Of a stretch of 32,066 nt of DNA, positions 17,332 to 25,333 are shown piece by piece; the stretch's first letter is position 1; every line of letters starts with the position of its first letter. The DNA comes from CAZSHX01 sp964606895 (lineage in GTDB: Bacteria > Bacteroidota > Ignavibacteria > Kapaibacteriales > UBA2268), in the NCBI GenBank assembly GCA_964606895.1, contig CAZSHX010000055.1, positions 1 through 32,066 of the forward strand. Reading direction: 5' to 3'. Position numbers and translations under genes: made by a program. Under the pieces are notes generated by a model. That model had not been told where the DNA came from. It searched no databases and saw only the letters and a program-made list of their open reading frames with translations.

Positions 17332-18390
17332 TTATTTGTTAAGAAGATTTATTCTGTTAAATATATTTTCGATTTTGTCTTTTCTTAAAATTGCACGGTA
17401 ATAATCGGTATTTCCTAAACGTTTGGTTTTAACATCTTTGTAATCAAAATATCGCTGGCTCTTTTTACTGTCGAACCAATAAACTAAAGCAATCATACCA
17501 TTCCTGATTTCAATTCCCGTCATACCGCGTTTTCCGGTTATTGCCCCTGAATTAAACAAGCAGGGCACGAGCATTTTATCGTTGTAAATACTACTCGGAT
17601 AATTTAAATCCTTCCCCTTGTCGTAGATATGGAAAAGCTCGTCCTTATATTTGTTTATCTGTTCTGCAATTAATAATTTATCTTTCTTATGAGCTTTATT
17701 ATACTTTGCCAGCAAGTTTTCAATTATCATTTTTAAGGATTCAACTTTTGATATTGATTCGAATAAAGGTCTGTGAGTATGCCCCAGTATAGAAACTATT
17801 TTTTTCTGGGATGCAAATTTATATGCAATTTCTTCAGTCTGGTATTTCTTTCCATTTTCAAACGGCACGGGCTTGTTGCTTACAGCACGGAAAAGTGTTT
17901 TAATGAAGTATTCCACTATTTTGCTGTATTGTTCAAGTATGTGAGCCGTTTGATGTCCATGATAAATAAATATGTCATTGTTATCGTACCTTAATCTAAG
18001 GGCTTCTAATAAATTATATTTCCTGGTATTGTTATGATGCAGAAAAATCTGATGGTCATGGTTCCCGAAAATTTTGAATAAATCATTTTTCAAACGAAAT
18101 TCATCAAACAAGTTATATAAATCATCCCATTTTCGTTGAATAGATTTAATCGAAAACTTATACAGGTCTTCTATATCTCCGTTAAGAATTAGTTTATAAC
18201 CTTTTGGAAGATAATTTGACCTTAAAACATTAATGAAAAGGTCTGAATTTTTGGCAAAGTCATCATTAAAACCTCCATTGCCCATGTGAACATCACTAAA
18301 TATTATTATCTTGTCATCCTTACCAATATCAACAATCGGGGATTCCTCAAACAACTTATTTAATCTTTTGCTAAAAGTTTTACTTATCAT
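17332..18390 (-). CDS. Calcineurin-like metallophosphoesterase (LpxH-like motifs)
   Basis: 352 aa, no signal peptide. All metal-binding blocks are present: FSDVHMG (31-37; Asp33, His35), LNGDIED (69-75; Asp72), FGNHDH (108-113; Asn110, His111), YHGHQ (143-147) and LGHTHRP (202-208). It therefore should be an active two-metal phosphoesterase. Family relatives include UDP-2,3-diacylglucosamine hydrolase LpxH and protein or nucleotide phosphatases. In this operon it could remove phosphate from a NeuB-type product (a 9-phosphate-like step) or hydrolyse a lipid-linked pyrophosphate. Its ATG overlaps the NeuB-like stop by 4 nt, which suggests the two products are needed together. Confidence 0.88.
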   Translation of the reverse strand: MISKTFSKRLNKLFEESPIVDIGKDDKIIIFSDVHMGNGGFNDDFAKNSDLFINVLRSNYLPKGYKLILNGDIEDLYKFSIKSIQRKWDDLYNLFDEFRLKNDLFKIFGNHDHQIFLHHNNTRKYNLLEALRLRYDNNDIFIYHGHQTAHILEQYSKIVEYFIKTLFRAVSNKPVPFENGKKYQTEEIAYKFASQKKIVSILGHTHRPLFESISKVESLKMIIENLLAKYNKAHKKDKLLIAEQINKYKDELFHIYDKGKDLNYPSSIYNDKMLVPCLFNSGAITGKRGMTGIEIRNGMIALVYWFDSKKSQRYFDYKDVKTKRLGNTDYYRAILRKDKIENIFNRINLLNK

Positions 18391-19268
18391 CCAACTTTAC
18401 GCAATTTTTTCATAATCGGTATTTCGCTGTCAAATATTCTCTTTTTTCCATCTCCATAAGATTTTTCAATATCTCTGATATTTGAAACCAATCTGATGAA
18501 TCCACCGATTTCGACCGATGCCGCCTGATCGGTTCCCCACATTGCTCTATCGGTGGTTATATGTCTTTCAATAAAGTTTGCTCCAAGAACAACAGATGCC
18601 CAGGTCGGAGCCAGTCCAACTTCATGACCTGAGTAACCTATTGGGATGTGCACATATTTTTCTTTTAAAGTTACAATGCAATTCAGGTTTAACTCTTCCA
18701 GCTTACAGGGATAAGTCGAAGTGGAATGAGCAATCAACAATTTTTTTTCATCAAGCTCAATAACCGCATCATGAATATTTTCCATGGTGGACATTCCCGA
18801 AGAAATAATAAGCGGTCTGCCTGTTTCCTGCATTTTTTTCAGCAAATCTACATCTGTCAGTGTGGCAGAAGGGGCTTTGTAGAATGGTGGATTGAACTGC
18901 TCGATAAATTCAACTGATGGTTCATCCCAGCATGAAGCAGTCCACATAATATTGTTTTGTTTGCAGAATTTATCAATTTCAACATATTCCTTTTTGCTGA
19001 ATTCAACTTTTTTCCGATAATCAATGTATGTGATTCTGCCCCAGGGAGTGTCTCTTTCAAGATGCCATTGGTCTTTAGGAACACATAATTCAGGTGTTCG
19101 TTTCTGAAATTTCACAGCATCAACTCCTGCCGCAACAGCACCAGAAATCATTTTTTTTGCAAGCTCTACTGAACCATTGTGATTTATTCCGATTTCAGCA
19201 ATAACAAAAACAGGGTAATTATCACCTATATATTGTTTGCCGATTTTTACTTTTCTTTGAGAATTCAT
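18387..19268 (-). CDS. NeuB-family PEP-condensing ulosonate synthase, no SAF domain
   Basis: 293 aa. NeuB barrel motifs: FVIAEIGINHNG (21-32), DAVKFQKR (50-57), HSTSTYP (181-187), GYSGHEVG (211-218), FIERHITTDRAMWGTDQAAS (232-251). These are the PEP- and metal-binding residues of sialic, legionaminic and pseudaminic acid synthases, which join PEP to an aldose to give a 2-keto-3-deoxy acid. Canonical NeuB has about 340-350 aa and ends in a SAF/antifreeze-like domain that closes the active site of the partner subunit. Here the protein stops after PIMKKLRKVG, where that domain would begin. The end is not ragged: the stop forms a clean ATGA overlap with the next gene. The substrate is unknown. 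It lies 23 nt after the SDR gene. Confidence 0.88.
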   Translation of the reverse strand: MNSQRKVKIGKQYIGDNYPVFVIAEIGINHNGSVELAKKMISGAVAAGVDAVKFQKRTPELCVPKDQWHLERDTPWGRITYIDYRKKVEFSKKEYVEIDKFCKQNNIMWTASCWDEPSVEFIEQFNPPFYKAPSATLTDVDLLKKMQETGRPLIISSGMSTMENIHDAVIELDEKKLLIAHSTSTYPCKLEELNLNCIVTLKEKYVHIPIGYSGHEVGLAPTWASVVLGANFIERHITTDRAMWGTDQAASVEIGGFIRLVSNIRDIEKSYGDGKKRIFDSEIPIMKKLRKVG

Positions 19269-19291
19269 ATTTTACTCCATAATTAAATTTT

Positions 19292-20104
19292 TTACCAAAT
19301 AGTCCATCCACCATCAACAACAAGATTCGACCCTGTCATGTATGATGAAGAGTCGCCTGCCAGAAAAACCAATGCTCCACGATAATCCTCAGGTTTTGCC
19401 ATCCTTCCGAGGGGTGTCCGTTCCGAGTATTTTTTTATAAAGAAATCGGTTTGTCCATTTTCAACTCCACCGGGGGAAAGTGCGTTAACGCGGACTCCGG
19501 TTCCTCCCCAGTAAGAAGCTAAATAAGTAGTTAAAGAAAGTACCGCCGCTTTGGAAGTTGAATAAGCAGGGGATTTATAGAATGTCTGCTCATTCTTGTC
19601 ATTCTTGTACAATAATTGATTGGGTGCTACAATTCCATAAGTTGAAGCAATATTTATTATACTTCCGATTCCCTGTTTTACCATTTCCTGACCGAAAGCC
19701 CTGCTCATGTTGAAAACACCAAGAACATTGATATCAAGAACTTTTTTAAACTGTTCGTAAGTATAGTTCTCAAGCCGAAGTTCGGCAGGTCTTGAAATCG
19801 GTTTTTCTACCATATCATTTATGGCGGCGTTGTTTACAAGAATGTCAATTCTATTATAGGCTCTGAGTATATTTGTCAATAACTGCTCAACGCTGTCAGG
19901 ATTAGATACATCGCAGTAGAAACCGTAAGCATAAGGGCTTAATTCCTTTGCAAACTTAAGGCAACCCTCTTCATCAATGTCAACAACTACAACGCTTGCT
20001 CCGGCTTCTGCTAAAGCATAGCAATGCTCTTTGCCGAGTAAACCAAGGGCTCCTGTTACCACAGCAACTTTATTGTCCAAAGAAAATAAATCTGAATTTT
20101 TCAT
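19292..20104 (-). CDS. Short-chain dehydrogenase/reductase
   Basis: 270 aa classical SDR. The cofactor loop is VTGALGLLGKEH (16-27), with Asp42 after strand 2 (VVVVDID), favouring NAD(H). NNAA is at 91-94 and the catalytic set is Ser154 (NIASTYG), Tyr181 and Lys185 (YSTSK). VNALSPGGV and SSSYMTGSNLVVDGGW close the fold. It resembles SDRs found in NeuB-type sugar clusters, such as the PtmA-like proteins of flagellin-sugar loci. It probably oxidises or reduces a hydroxyl/keto group, in step with the aminotransferase whose stop lies 2 nt upstream. The direction of the reaction is not known. Confidence 0.9.
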   Translation of the reverse strand: MKNSDLFSLDNKVAVVTGALGLLGKEHCYALAEAGASVVVVDIDEEGCLKFAKELSPYAYGFYCDVSNPDSVEQLLTNILRAYNRIDILVNNAAINDMVEKPISRPAELRLENYTYEQFKKVLDINVLGVFNMSRAFGQEMVKQGIGSIINIASTYGIVAPNQLLYKNDKNEQTFYKSPAYSTSKAAVLSLTTYLASYWGGTGVRVNALSPGGVENGQTDFFIKKYSERTPLGRMAKPEDYRGALVFLAGDSSSYMTGSNLVVDGGWTIW

Positions 20105-20106
20105 GT

Positions 20107-21438
20107 TTATATTTTTGGTTTTGTGTTAAAATTTCCTATTCTTCTGAATACAGGCTTAAGAACTTCGCCTTTCAAATAATTTCTAATGTTCTTGCTGTCA
20201 ACCGCTTCTTTCAGTTTAGGTAGTATTGATTTATAAACAGAAATTGTATAATCAATATCCATTGCAGAATGAGAATAACTCATATTGTGCGAACCTGCCC
20301 ACAGAATTCCGTTTTTGATTAGTTCCTGCTGAACAAGTGTTTTCATCTCTAATGGATTTCCGGAATTACTATCGAATGTCAACAAAGTTCTGAAACCATA
20401 GCCAATTATTTTCAGATAAGGCATATCATTGTTTTCAATTAAAAGATTAATATTGTGTTTGAGATAGTCTCCGGCATCGTTTAAGTAGCCCGAAACATCC
20501 TTTTCTTTCAATTCGAGAATTGTTTCCCTTGCCGCGGCAAGAGAAAGAGCTTCTCCTCCGAAGGTTGTATAGAAAAATACATCTTTTTCAAGAAGTTCCA
20601 TTATTTCTCTTTTGCCAGATAAAACAGATAAAGGCATTCCATTTGCAACGGCTTTAGAAAAAACAGCAAGATCAGCTTTAATCCCAAAGTATTCCTGAGC
20701 ACCGCCAAGTGCCATTCTAAACCCTGTCCACATTTCATCAAAGATGAGTACAATTCCTTTTTCTGTGCAGATTTCTCTTAATAAATGAAGGAAATTATTT
20801 TGAGGTTCATCAAAAACTACCGGTTCAAGTATGATTGCGGCAGTGTGACTATCAATTGAATCAATAACTGATTTAATATCATTATAATTAAAAGTATAAG
20901 TCAATTCATTCAATTCCTTTGGAATACCTATATTCCTGTCAGTGACTGAAATGTACCAGTCGTGCCAGCCATGGTAACCACAGCATAAAACAGTGTTTTT
21001 CCCCGTGTAAGCTCTTGCCAGTCTGACGGCGGCACTCGTTACATCGGCTCCTGTTTTGCTGAAACGGACACATTCGGCATTTGGTATCACTTGTGATATT
21101 AATTCTGCCACTTCTACTTCAAGGGGATGCATAAGTGAAAATGTAATTCCTGACTGAAGCTGTTCCAAAATGGCATCGTCAACTCTTTTGTAACAATATC
21201 CCAGAGAAATCGGACCAACTCCCATCGTAAAATCAAGATATTCATTGCCGTCAACATCAGTAACATGACAACCTTTGCCGCTTTGAAGGTAAATAGGAGC
21301 AATACCTTTTGTATGCTGTTCAGGTCCCTTTGCAAGCGTTTGGGTTGCTGAAGGAATCAGGTCTTTCGCCCTTTTATATAATTCCTGACTTTTGTCAATT
21401 ATAGGAAAATTTTCATTGAAATCTATTGAATTTGGCAT
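20107..21438 (-). CDS. Class III PLP aminotransferase (glutamate-1-semialdehyde aminomutase-like)
   Basis: 443 aa. Fold type I class III motifs: PIYLQSGKGCHVTDVDGNEY (48-67), RFSKTGADVTSAAVRLARAYTG (125-146), YHGWHDWY (155-162), LEPV (204-207), IFDEMWTGFR (232-241; Asp234 binds the pyridine nitrogen) and FSKAVANGMP (260-269; Lys262 forms the Schiff base). The closest named family is glutamate-1-semialdehyde 2,1-aminomutase (HemL). Its setting between transketolase and SDR genes, not haem genes, and its extra about 30-residue tail (FRRIGNFNTKPKI end) point to transamination of a keto-sugar or sugar aldehyde. It is separated from its neighbours by 1-2 nt. Confidence 0.9.
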   Translation of the reverse strand: MPNSIDFNENFPIIDKSQELYKRAKDLIPSATQTLAKGPEQHTKGIAPIYLQSGKGCHVTDVDGNEYLDFTMGVGPISLGYCYKRVDDAILEQLQSGITFSLMHPLEVEVAELISQVIPNAECVRFSKTGADVTSAAVRLARAYTGKNTVLCCGYHGWHDWYISVTDRNIGIPKELNELTYTFNYNDIKSVIDSIDSHTAAIILEPVVFDEPQNNFLHLLREICTEKGIVLIFDEMWTGFRMALGGAQEYFGIKADLAVFSKAVANGMPLSVLSGKREIMELLEKDVFFYTTFGGEALSLAAARETILELKEKDVSGYLNDAGDYLKHNINLLIENNDMPYLKIIGYGFRTLLTFDSNSGNPLEMKTLVQQELIKNGILWAGSHNMSYSHSAMDIDYTISVYKSILPKLKEAVDSKNIRNYLKGEVLKPVFRRIGNFNTKPKI

Positions 21439-21439
21439 A

Positions 21440-22351
21440 TCAATTTTTTTTAATATTCAAGAAAATATTAATTTTTTCTGCGATTTTTTCACCTGTGAAT
21501 CCTTCGTAATTCAAAACGTCATCAATCAGACCGGGTTTGAACCAACGTTCGTTTAGTGAAATTGGCAAAACTTTGGGACTTAGTCCGTTTTTAAGAAGCA
21601 ATTGTGCTACGATAGAATAAACTCCATTACATTGGAGATGGTCTTCTAAAACAATCAGAGTTCCTGTTTTTTCAGCTAAACTTAAAATTAAAGTTTCATC
21701 AATAGGTTTGATAGTTCTCAAATTTACGACATTAGAAGTAATCCCGTTTAATGCCAAGATTTCAGCGGCAATTATCGCCTGACTTAGCAAAAAACCATAA
21801 GTAAGAATAGTTATATCATTTCCCTCTTGAATAATTTCGGCTTTTCCTTCGGTAAATTCATCATGAATGATGTTGCTGGGTAAATCATTAAATCGGATAT
21901 AGTAGGGTGCAGGACTTCTAAGAATTTTTGGCAGACAGGTAATCATATCATCATAATCAGCAGGGCAAAATACTCTCATATTCGGGATTGATGACATTAG
22001 TCCGACATCTTCAATAGCCTGATGAGTGGGACCATTACCTGAAGAAAGAAAACCTGCAACACTACCGACGATTTTAACCGGAAGATTCGGATAGCCCACA
22101 TCAGTTCTGATAAACTCATAAGCCCGCATTGTAAGAAAAGCCGCCAAAGCATGAACAATAGGTATCCTGCCCCTCAGTGCCAATCCTGCGGCAATACCTA
22201 CTAATGACATTTCGGCTATGCCAACATCAATAAAATGGTTTGGAACTTTTGCCGGCAATTTTCTCAAAGCGGCTCTATTTTCAGCAGTTAAAACAAGACA
22301 TTTTTTATCTTGGTCTATGTGTTTTAGAAGGAGTTTTTCGTAACTATTCAT
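21440..22351 (-). CDS. Transketolase, C-terminal (pyrimidine-binding) subunit
   Basis: 303 aa. It covers the Pyr and C-terminal domains of transketolase. VGIAEMSLVGIAAGLA (43-58) includes the TPP-activating Glu47, followed by FLTMRAYEFIRTDVGYPNLPVKIVG, GPTHQAIEDVGLMSSIPNMRVFCPAD, and the C-terminal LEDH motif. It forms an active enzyme only together with the N-terminal subunit encoded just upstream (7-nt gap). Split transketolases are well known in archaea, many bacteria and secondary-metabolite loci. It moves a two-carbon ketol unit between sugars, here presumably to build or trim the carbon chain of the activated sugar's precursor rather than for the pentose phosphate pathway. Confidence 0.92.
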   Translation of the reverse strand: MNSYEKLLLKHIDQDKKCLVLTAENRAALRKLPAKVPNHFIDVGIAEMSLVGIAAGLALRGRIPIVHALAAFLTMRAYEFIRTDVGYPNLPVKIVGSVAGFLSSGNGPTHQAIEDVGLMSSIPNMRVFCPADYDDMITCLPKILRSPAPYYIRFNDLPSNIIHDEFTEGKAEIIQEGNDITILTYGFLLSQAIIAAEILALNGITSNVVNLRTIKPIDETLILSLAEKTGTLIVLEDHLQCNGVYSIVAQLLLKNGLSPKVLPISLNERWFKPGLIDDVLNYEGFTGEKIAEKINIFLNIKKN

Positions 22352-22358
22352 ATTTTTC

Positions 22359-23174
22359 TCATTTAACTATTTTATTAATAAATTTATCTGCTTGTTTTTC
22401 AGTTAATTCCATAAACCATTTGTCAGGTTGGTTTTCTATTTCAGGAATTCCTTTTCCCCTGACTGTTTTTGCAATGATAACGGAAGGTTTATCCGGTGAT
22501 AGTGGTATTGCAGAGAAGCAGTTATGAATATCCTTGAAACTATGTCCGTTAATTACTCTTGTTTTCAATCCGAATGCCTTGAATTTTGCTTTTAATGGCT
22601 CTAAAGGAGTTAAATCTTCCGTTTCAGTATTTGCTTGCAATTTATTTCTATCAATAATAATAATAAGATTATTAAGCTTTTTTGCCGAAGCTATGAGCAT
22701 TGCTTCCCAGTTCGAACCCTCGTCAAGTTCACCGTCGCCCAATAATACAACAACTTTGTGCGGCTCTTTGTTTAACTTGAAATCCAGAGCTATCCCAATG
22801 GCTATTGAAAGGCTGTGCCCAAGCGAACCTGAGTGGAAATCAACTCCCTGAATGTTTTGGTTCGGATGCCAATATATATCGTCATCAGTTGTCAAATGTC
22901 TTTCCAATCTTTCTTTATCCAAAATACCCAACTCAGCAAAAACCGAATAAACAGCAGGAACAGCATGTCCTTTCGAAAGGAAGAAATAGTCCCTGTTTTT
23001 GGAATTAATCAAATCGGGCATAAAATTCAGGAAATTGAAATATATGTAGGTGACAATGTCAACACAAGAAAGCGAAGCACCAACAAAAGCACCACCGTTT
23101 GCCGCCATTCTGATTATGCTTTTTCTGGATTCAAAAGCAATTTTTTTAAGTAGTTTGATCTTTATTTCTTTCAT
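22359..23174 (-). CDS. Transketolase, N-terminal (TPP pyrophosphate-binding) subunit
   Basis: 271 aa. It begins directly with the TPP domain. FFLSKGHAVPAVY (64-76), HSGSLGHSLSIAIGIAL (114-130) and the GDGELDEGSNWEA motif (146-158) bind TPP-Mg, with the later Asn177 (IIIIDRNK) completing the GDG...N signature. The protein ends where a full-length transketolase would run into its Pyr domain. The downstream subunit starts afresh with its own ATG, so this is a two-gene enzyme and not a frameshift. The gap to the upstream cytidylyltransferase gene is 11 nt. Confidence 0.92.
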   Translation of the reverse strand: MKEIKIKLLKKIAFESRKSIIRMAANGGAFVGASLSCVDIVTYIYFNFLNFMPDLINSKNRDYFFLSKGHAVPAVYSVFAELGILDKERLERHLTTDDDIYWHPNQNIQGVDFHSGSLGHSLSIAIGIALDFKLNKEPHKVVVLLGDGELDEGSNWEAMLIASAKKLNNLIIIIDRNKLQANTETEDLTPLEPLKAKFKAFGLKTRVINGHSFKDIHNCFSAIPLSPDKPSVIIAKTVRGKGIPEIENQPDKWFMELTEKQADKFINKIVK

Positions 23175-23185
23175 CTTTTACTCTT

Positions 23186-23989
23186 TTATTGATTATTTAA
23201 TACTAATTCATATCTATCTTTATTTCTTAAATTTTCAAGATGATTCATATACCATCCTTCGCCCAAAAATTTATTATTTAATTCTTTAATTTCAGGTTTA
23301 TTACGGAGTAATTCAAGAATATCTCCCATCGAAAATTCCGGATTATTGGGATATAATTCCTCATATATCCTTTTAACAAACTCATAATCCTCAGCGTAAT
23401 CCAAGGTGAAACGATGGCTGTTTGAATAATTCAGACCACTTTCCATTTTAACGTTGCCGATTCTGAATATTTCGGGATGTTCCCAAATGTAGGGTGTGGT
23501 ATGTTCCAGTTCGTAAGCTTCTTCTGCATGCCTCCATGCATTATGCAAAGTTTCCATCGGCATAATTTCAACATCGTTGCCGTCAGGAAAAGTTGGTGGA
23601 TGAAGATTACTCACATAATCAAAACTATCAGAATTTTCGATATAATATTCAATTACTTTATCAATGATTTCAGGGTCAACGAGAGGACAATCTGAAGGTA
23701 TTTTGATGATTACATCTGCTGAAAATTCCTGACCGGTTTTGAAATGCCTGTCCAGCAAATCTGTCGGATGACCTCTGAAATAATCAAATCCGTACCGTTC
23801 ACATACGGCAACAATTCTATTGTCCTCGGGAAGGATTGTTGTAGCGACCACAACCTTATCGGGGAAATTAGCCCTAAGAACTCTTTCCATCTGAAGAGCA
23901 AGCAATTCCCTACCCATTACTTTTTTTAACACTTTTCCGGGTAGTCTTGTTGACCCAACCCTTGCCTGTACTATAGCTACTATATTCAT
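23186..23989 (-). CDS. SpsF/CMP-sugar synthetase-like cytidylyltransferase
   Basis: 267 aa. The N-terminal IVAIVQARVGSTRLPGKVL (3-21) is the CTP-binding signature of acylneuraminate and Kdo cytidylyltransferases. VVVATTILPEDNRI and YFRGHPTDLLDRH follow, then IKIPSDCPLVDPEII (95-109) with the metal-binding Asp. It is expected to activate a 2-keto-3-deoxy acid as its CMP derivative, consistent with the NeuB-type synthase five genes downstream. SpsF-like proteins are commonly paired with SpsE (NeuB) in surface polysaccharide loci. The C-terminal half (about 150-267) is more divergent. It starts 2 nt after the glycosyltransferase-like gene's stop. Confidence 0.87.
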   Translation of the reverse strand: MNIVAIVQARVGSTRLPGKVLKKVMGRELLALQMERVLRANFPDKVVVATTILPEDNRIVAVCERYGFDYFRGHPTDLLDRHFKTGQEFSADVIIKIPSDCPLVDPEIIDKVIEYYIENSDSFDYVSNLHPPTFPDGNDVEIMPMETLHNAWRHAEEAYELEHTTPYIWEHPEIFRIGNVKMESGLNYSNSHRFTLDYAEDYEFVKRIYEELYPNNPEFSMGDILELLRNKPEIKELNNKFLGEGWYMNHLENLRNKDRYELVLNNQ

Positions 23990-23991
23990 AT

Positions 23992-25071
23992 TTATTTTGA
24001 TAATCTGTTTTGTTTGAATTTCAGGTAATTTAAGATTGATAATTTATATAGCAAAAAATACTCTGCCATTTTTTGGTTTTTCTTGTTGGTGCTTTCTTCA
24101 GCAAGAAGCATTTCTCCGATTTCGGCAATTCTTTGTGCCGAAGTACCTTTGTTTTGCAATGGAGCAAGTTTATTTAACATGTTCAAATCGAAGAAAGAAT
24201 AGACTTCTTTCCCCAATGATATGCCGGTGTAAACACAGGTTGAGTATTTCGTTATTAGGATTTTGCAATTTGCAATCATCTCATGAACATTTCCCTCACT
24301 GAATACCAATGCATCGGATACTATCTCTTTGATTTCTTTTATTGCTCTTGGAGCAAATTCATTTGGGTGCAACTTGAAAATCAATTGTCTTCCGGCGGCA
24401 ATTTTAACTGCCTTTTCAATGAATTTCTTTCTGTTTTCATATTTGAATGTTTCTCTGGAATCAGAAGTTGCGACAAGAACAAAATCTTTAAAAGGGAAGT
24501 TGTTGTCATAATATTTCTGAGCATTGTCAAAATTTGGAATGCCGGTTACAATGATTTTTTCGGCTTTTATACCGTTTTTAATAAAAAATTCCTTGTAGCC
24601 TTCGGATGCAACACAAAAATAATCGTAGGCATCGGACAACCCATTGGCAGATGTACTTGCAATATATCTTGGAAGATTAAACCACTTAACAAGATAATAG
24701 AATATGTTTTTGGGGTCGGTCATACCTTCCTGCACCAAAATGATTTTAGTATTGCGAATATTTTTTTGAACAATCAAGTCGCTACAGGTAAACACCAAAT
24801 CATATTCGTTCAACACTCCATTATAATCAATGGAAAGTCCATTTTCCTGAAGATAGTTTATCGTCATTGCTCTGGCATTTCCGCCAAGTATTGAGAAATC
24901 CAGCAAACCCTTTTTTGCAAAACTGTCAATAAGTTTATCTGCATAATATGGAGAAAAATAACATTGACAATTTGAAAGATATTTGGAAATCTGATGCATC
25001 ATTGTCGTCTGGTTCAATGAGCCGCAGATGAACAATATTTTTTTTAAATCTATTAAATCGAATTTTTGCAT
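23992..25071 (-). CDS. GT-B fold glycosyl- or glycerophosphotransferase-like protein
   Basis: 359 aa. ILFICGSLNQTTMMHQISKY (12-31) looks like the N-terminal Rossmann strand and loop of GT-B enzymes. The C-terminal half has IFKLHPNEF (231-239) and ILITKYSTCVYTGISLGKEV (271-290), the sugar-nucleotide/CDP-alditol binding region of CDP-glycerol glycerophosphotransferases, UDP-GlcNAc-2-epimerase-like enzymes and poly-Kdo or sialyltransferase-like proteins. The LHPNE motif is the best clue. It probably transfers the CMP-activated product of this operon to a surface acceptor. First gene of the operon; an alternative in-frame upstream start (25117) exists, but the ATG at 25071 fits the candidate promoter. 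Confidence 0.72.
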   Translation of the reverse strand: MQKFDLIDLKKILFICGSLNQTTMMHQISKYLSNCQCYFSPYYADKLIDSFAKKGLLDFSILGGNARAMTINYLQENGLSIDYNGVLNEYDLVFTCSDLIVQKNIRNTKIILVQEGMTDPKNIFYYLVKWFNLPRYIASTSANGLSDAYDYFCVASEGYKEFFIKNGIKAEKIIVTGIPNFDNAQKYYDNNFPFKDFVLVATSDSRETFKYENRKKFIEKAVKIAAGRQLIFKLHPNEFAPRAIKEIKEIVSDALVFSEGNVHEMIANCKILITKYSTCVYTGISLGKEVYSFFDLNMLNKLAPLQNKGTSAQRIAEIGEMLLAEESTNKKNQKMAEYFLLYKLSILNYLKFKQNRLSK

Positions 25072-25105
25072 ACATATTTTTAATTATTTGTACAATAAAC
25101 TCATA

Positions 25106-25113
25106 CAAAATTA
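25106..25113 (-). promoter_or_regulatory. Candidate -7 box of the ten-gene operon
   Basis: On the minus strand TAATTTTG matches TAnnTTTG exactly and would start transcription about 25-30 nt before the ATG at 25071. No good -33 TTTG lies at the expected distance. Confidence 0.4.
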
Positions 25114-25285
25114 TCAAAACAGTTTGAAGATAGAATTAATACTAAATTAAGTTTTTGTTAATTTTTCACAGCAAGAAATTCGGGTTGATAACATTATTAT
25201 AAAGTATAAAATGTAAAAAAATCCTATCGTTTCTTTCTTAACCAAAACTTCACATGGGATTCATTTCTACTTAAAAAAGAAAGGA

Positions 25286-25293
25286 TATTTTTG
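25286..25293 (+). promoter_or_regulatory. Candidate -7 box of the phosphoesterase pair
   Basis: TATTTTTG matches TAnnTTTG. A TTTC at about 25264-25267 lies 18 nt upstream as a weak -33. The start codon is 40 nt downstream. The box lies in the 262-bp gap that also serves the divergent ten-gene operon. Confidence 0.45.
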
Positions 25294-25320
25294 TTACCTT
25301 AGAAATCATTATTTTTTTAA

Positions 25321-25326
25321 AAGGAG
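25321..25326 (+). promoter_or_regulatory. Strong Shine-Dalgarno site
   Basis: AAGGAG lies 7 nt before the ATG at 25334. A strong SD is uncommon in this window, so this gene may be well translated. It fixes the start of the PHP-type gene. Confidence 0.7.
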
Positions 25327-25333
25327 TTTTTTT

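Noticed and set aside
20107..21438. Assigning hemL (haem biosynthesis) to the aminotransferase
   Set aside because: The homology is to the same superfamily, but the context is sugar biosynthesis and no haem genes are near.
21440..23174. Transketolase split by a frameshift (pseudogene)
   Set aside because: Both halves have their own ATG, end at natural domain limits and keep all TPP-binding residues; split transketolases are a normal gene form.
24283..24894. 203-codon plus-strand open frame
   Set aside because: It lies opposite the GT-B gene, has a Cys/Phe/Ile-rich composition typical of antisense frames and no domain.
14573..25071. A standard sialic, legionaminic or pseudaminic acid locus
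   Set aside because: NeuC/PseB/LegB-type dehydratases, epimerases and the N-acetyltransferase are missing, and transketolase is not part of those routes.
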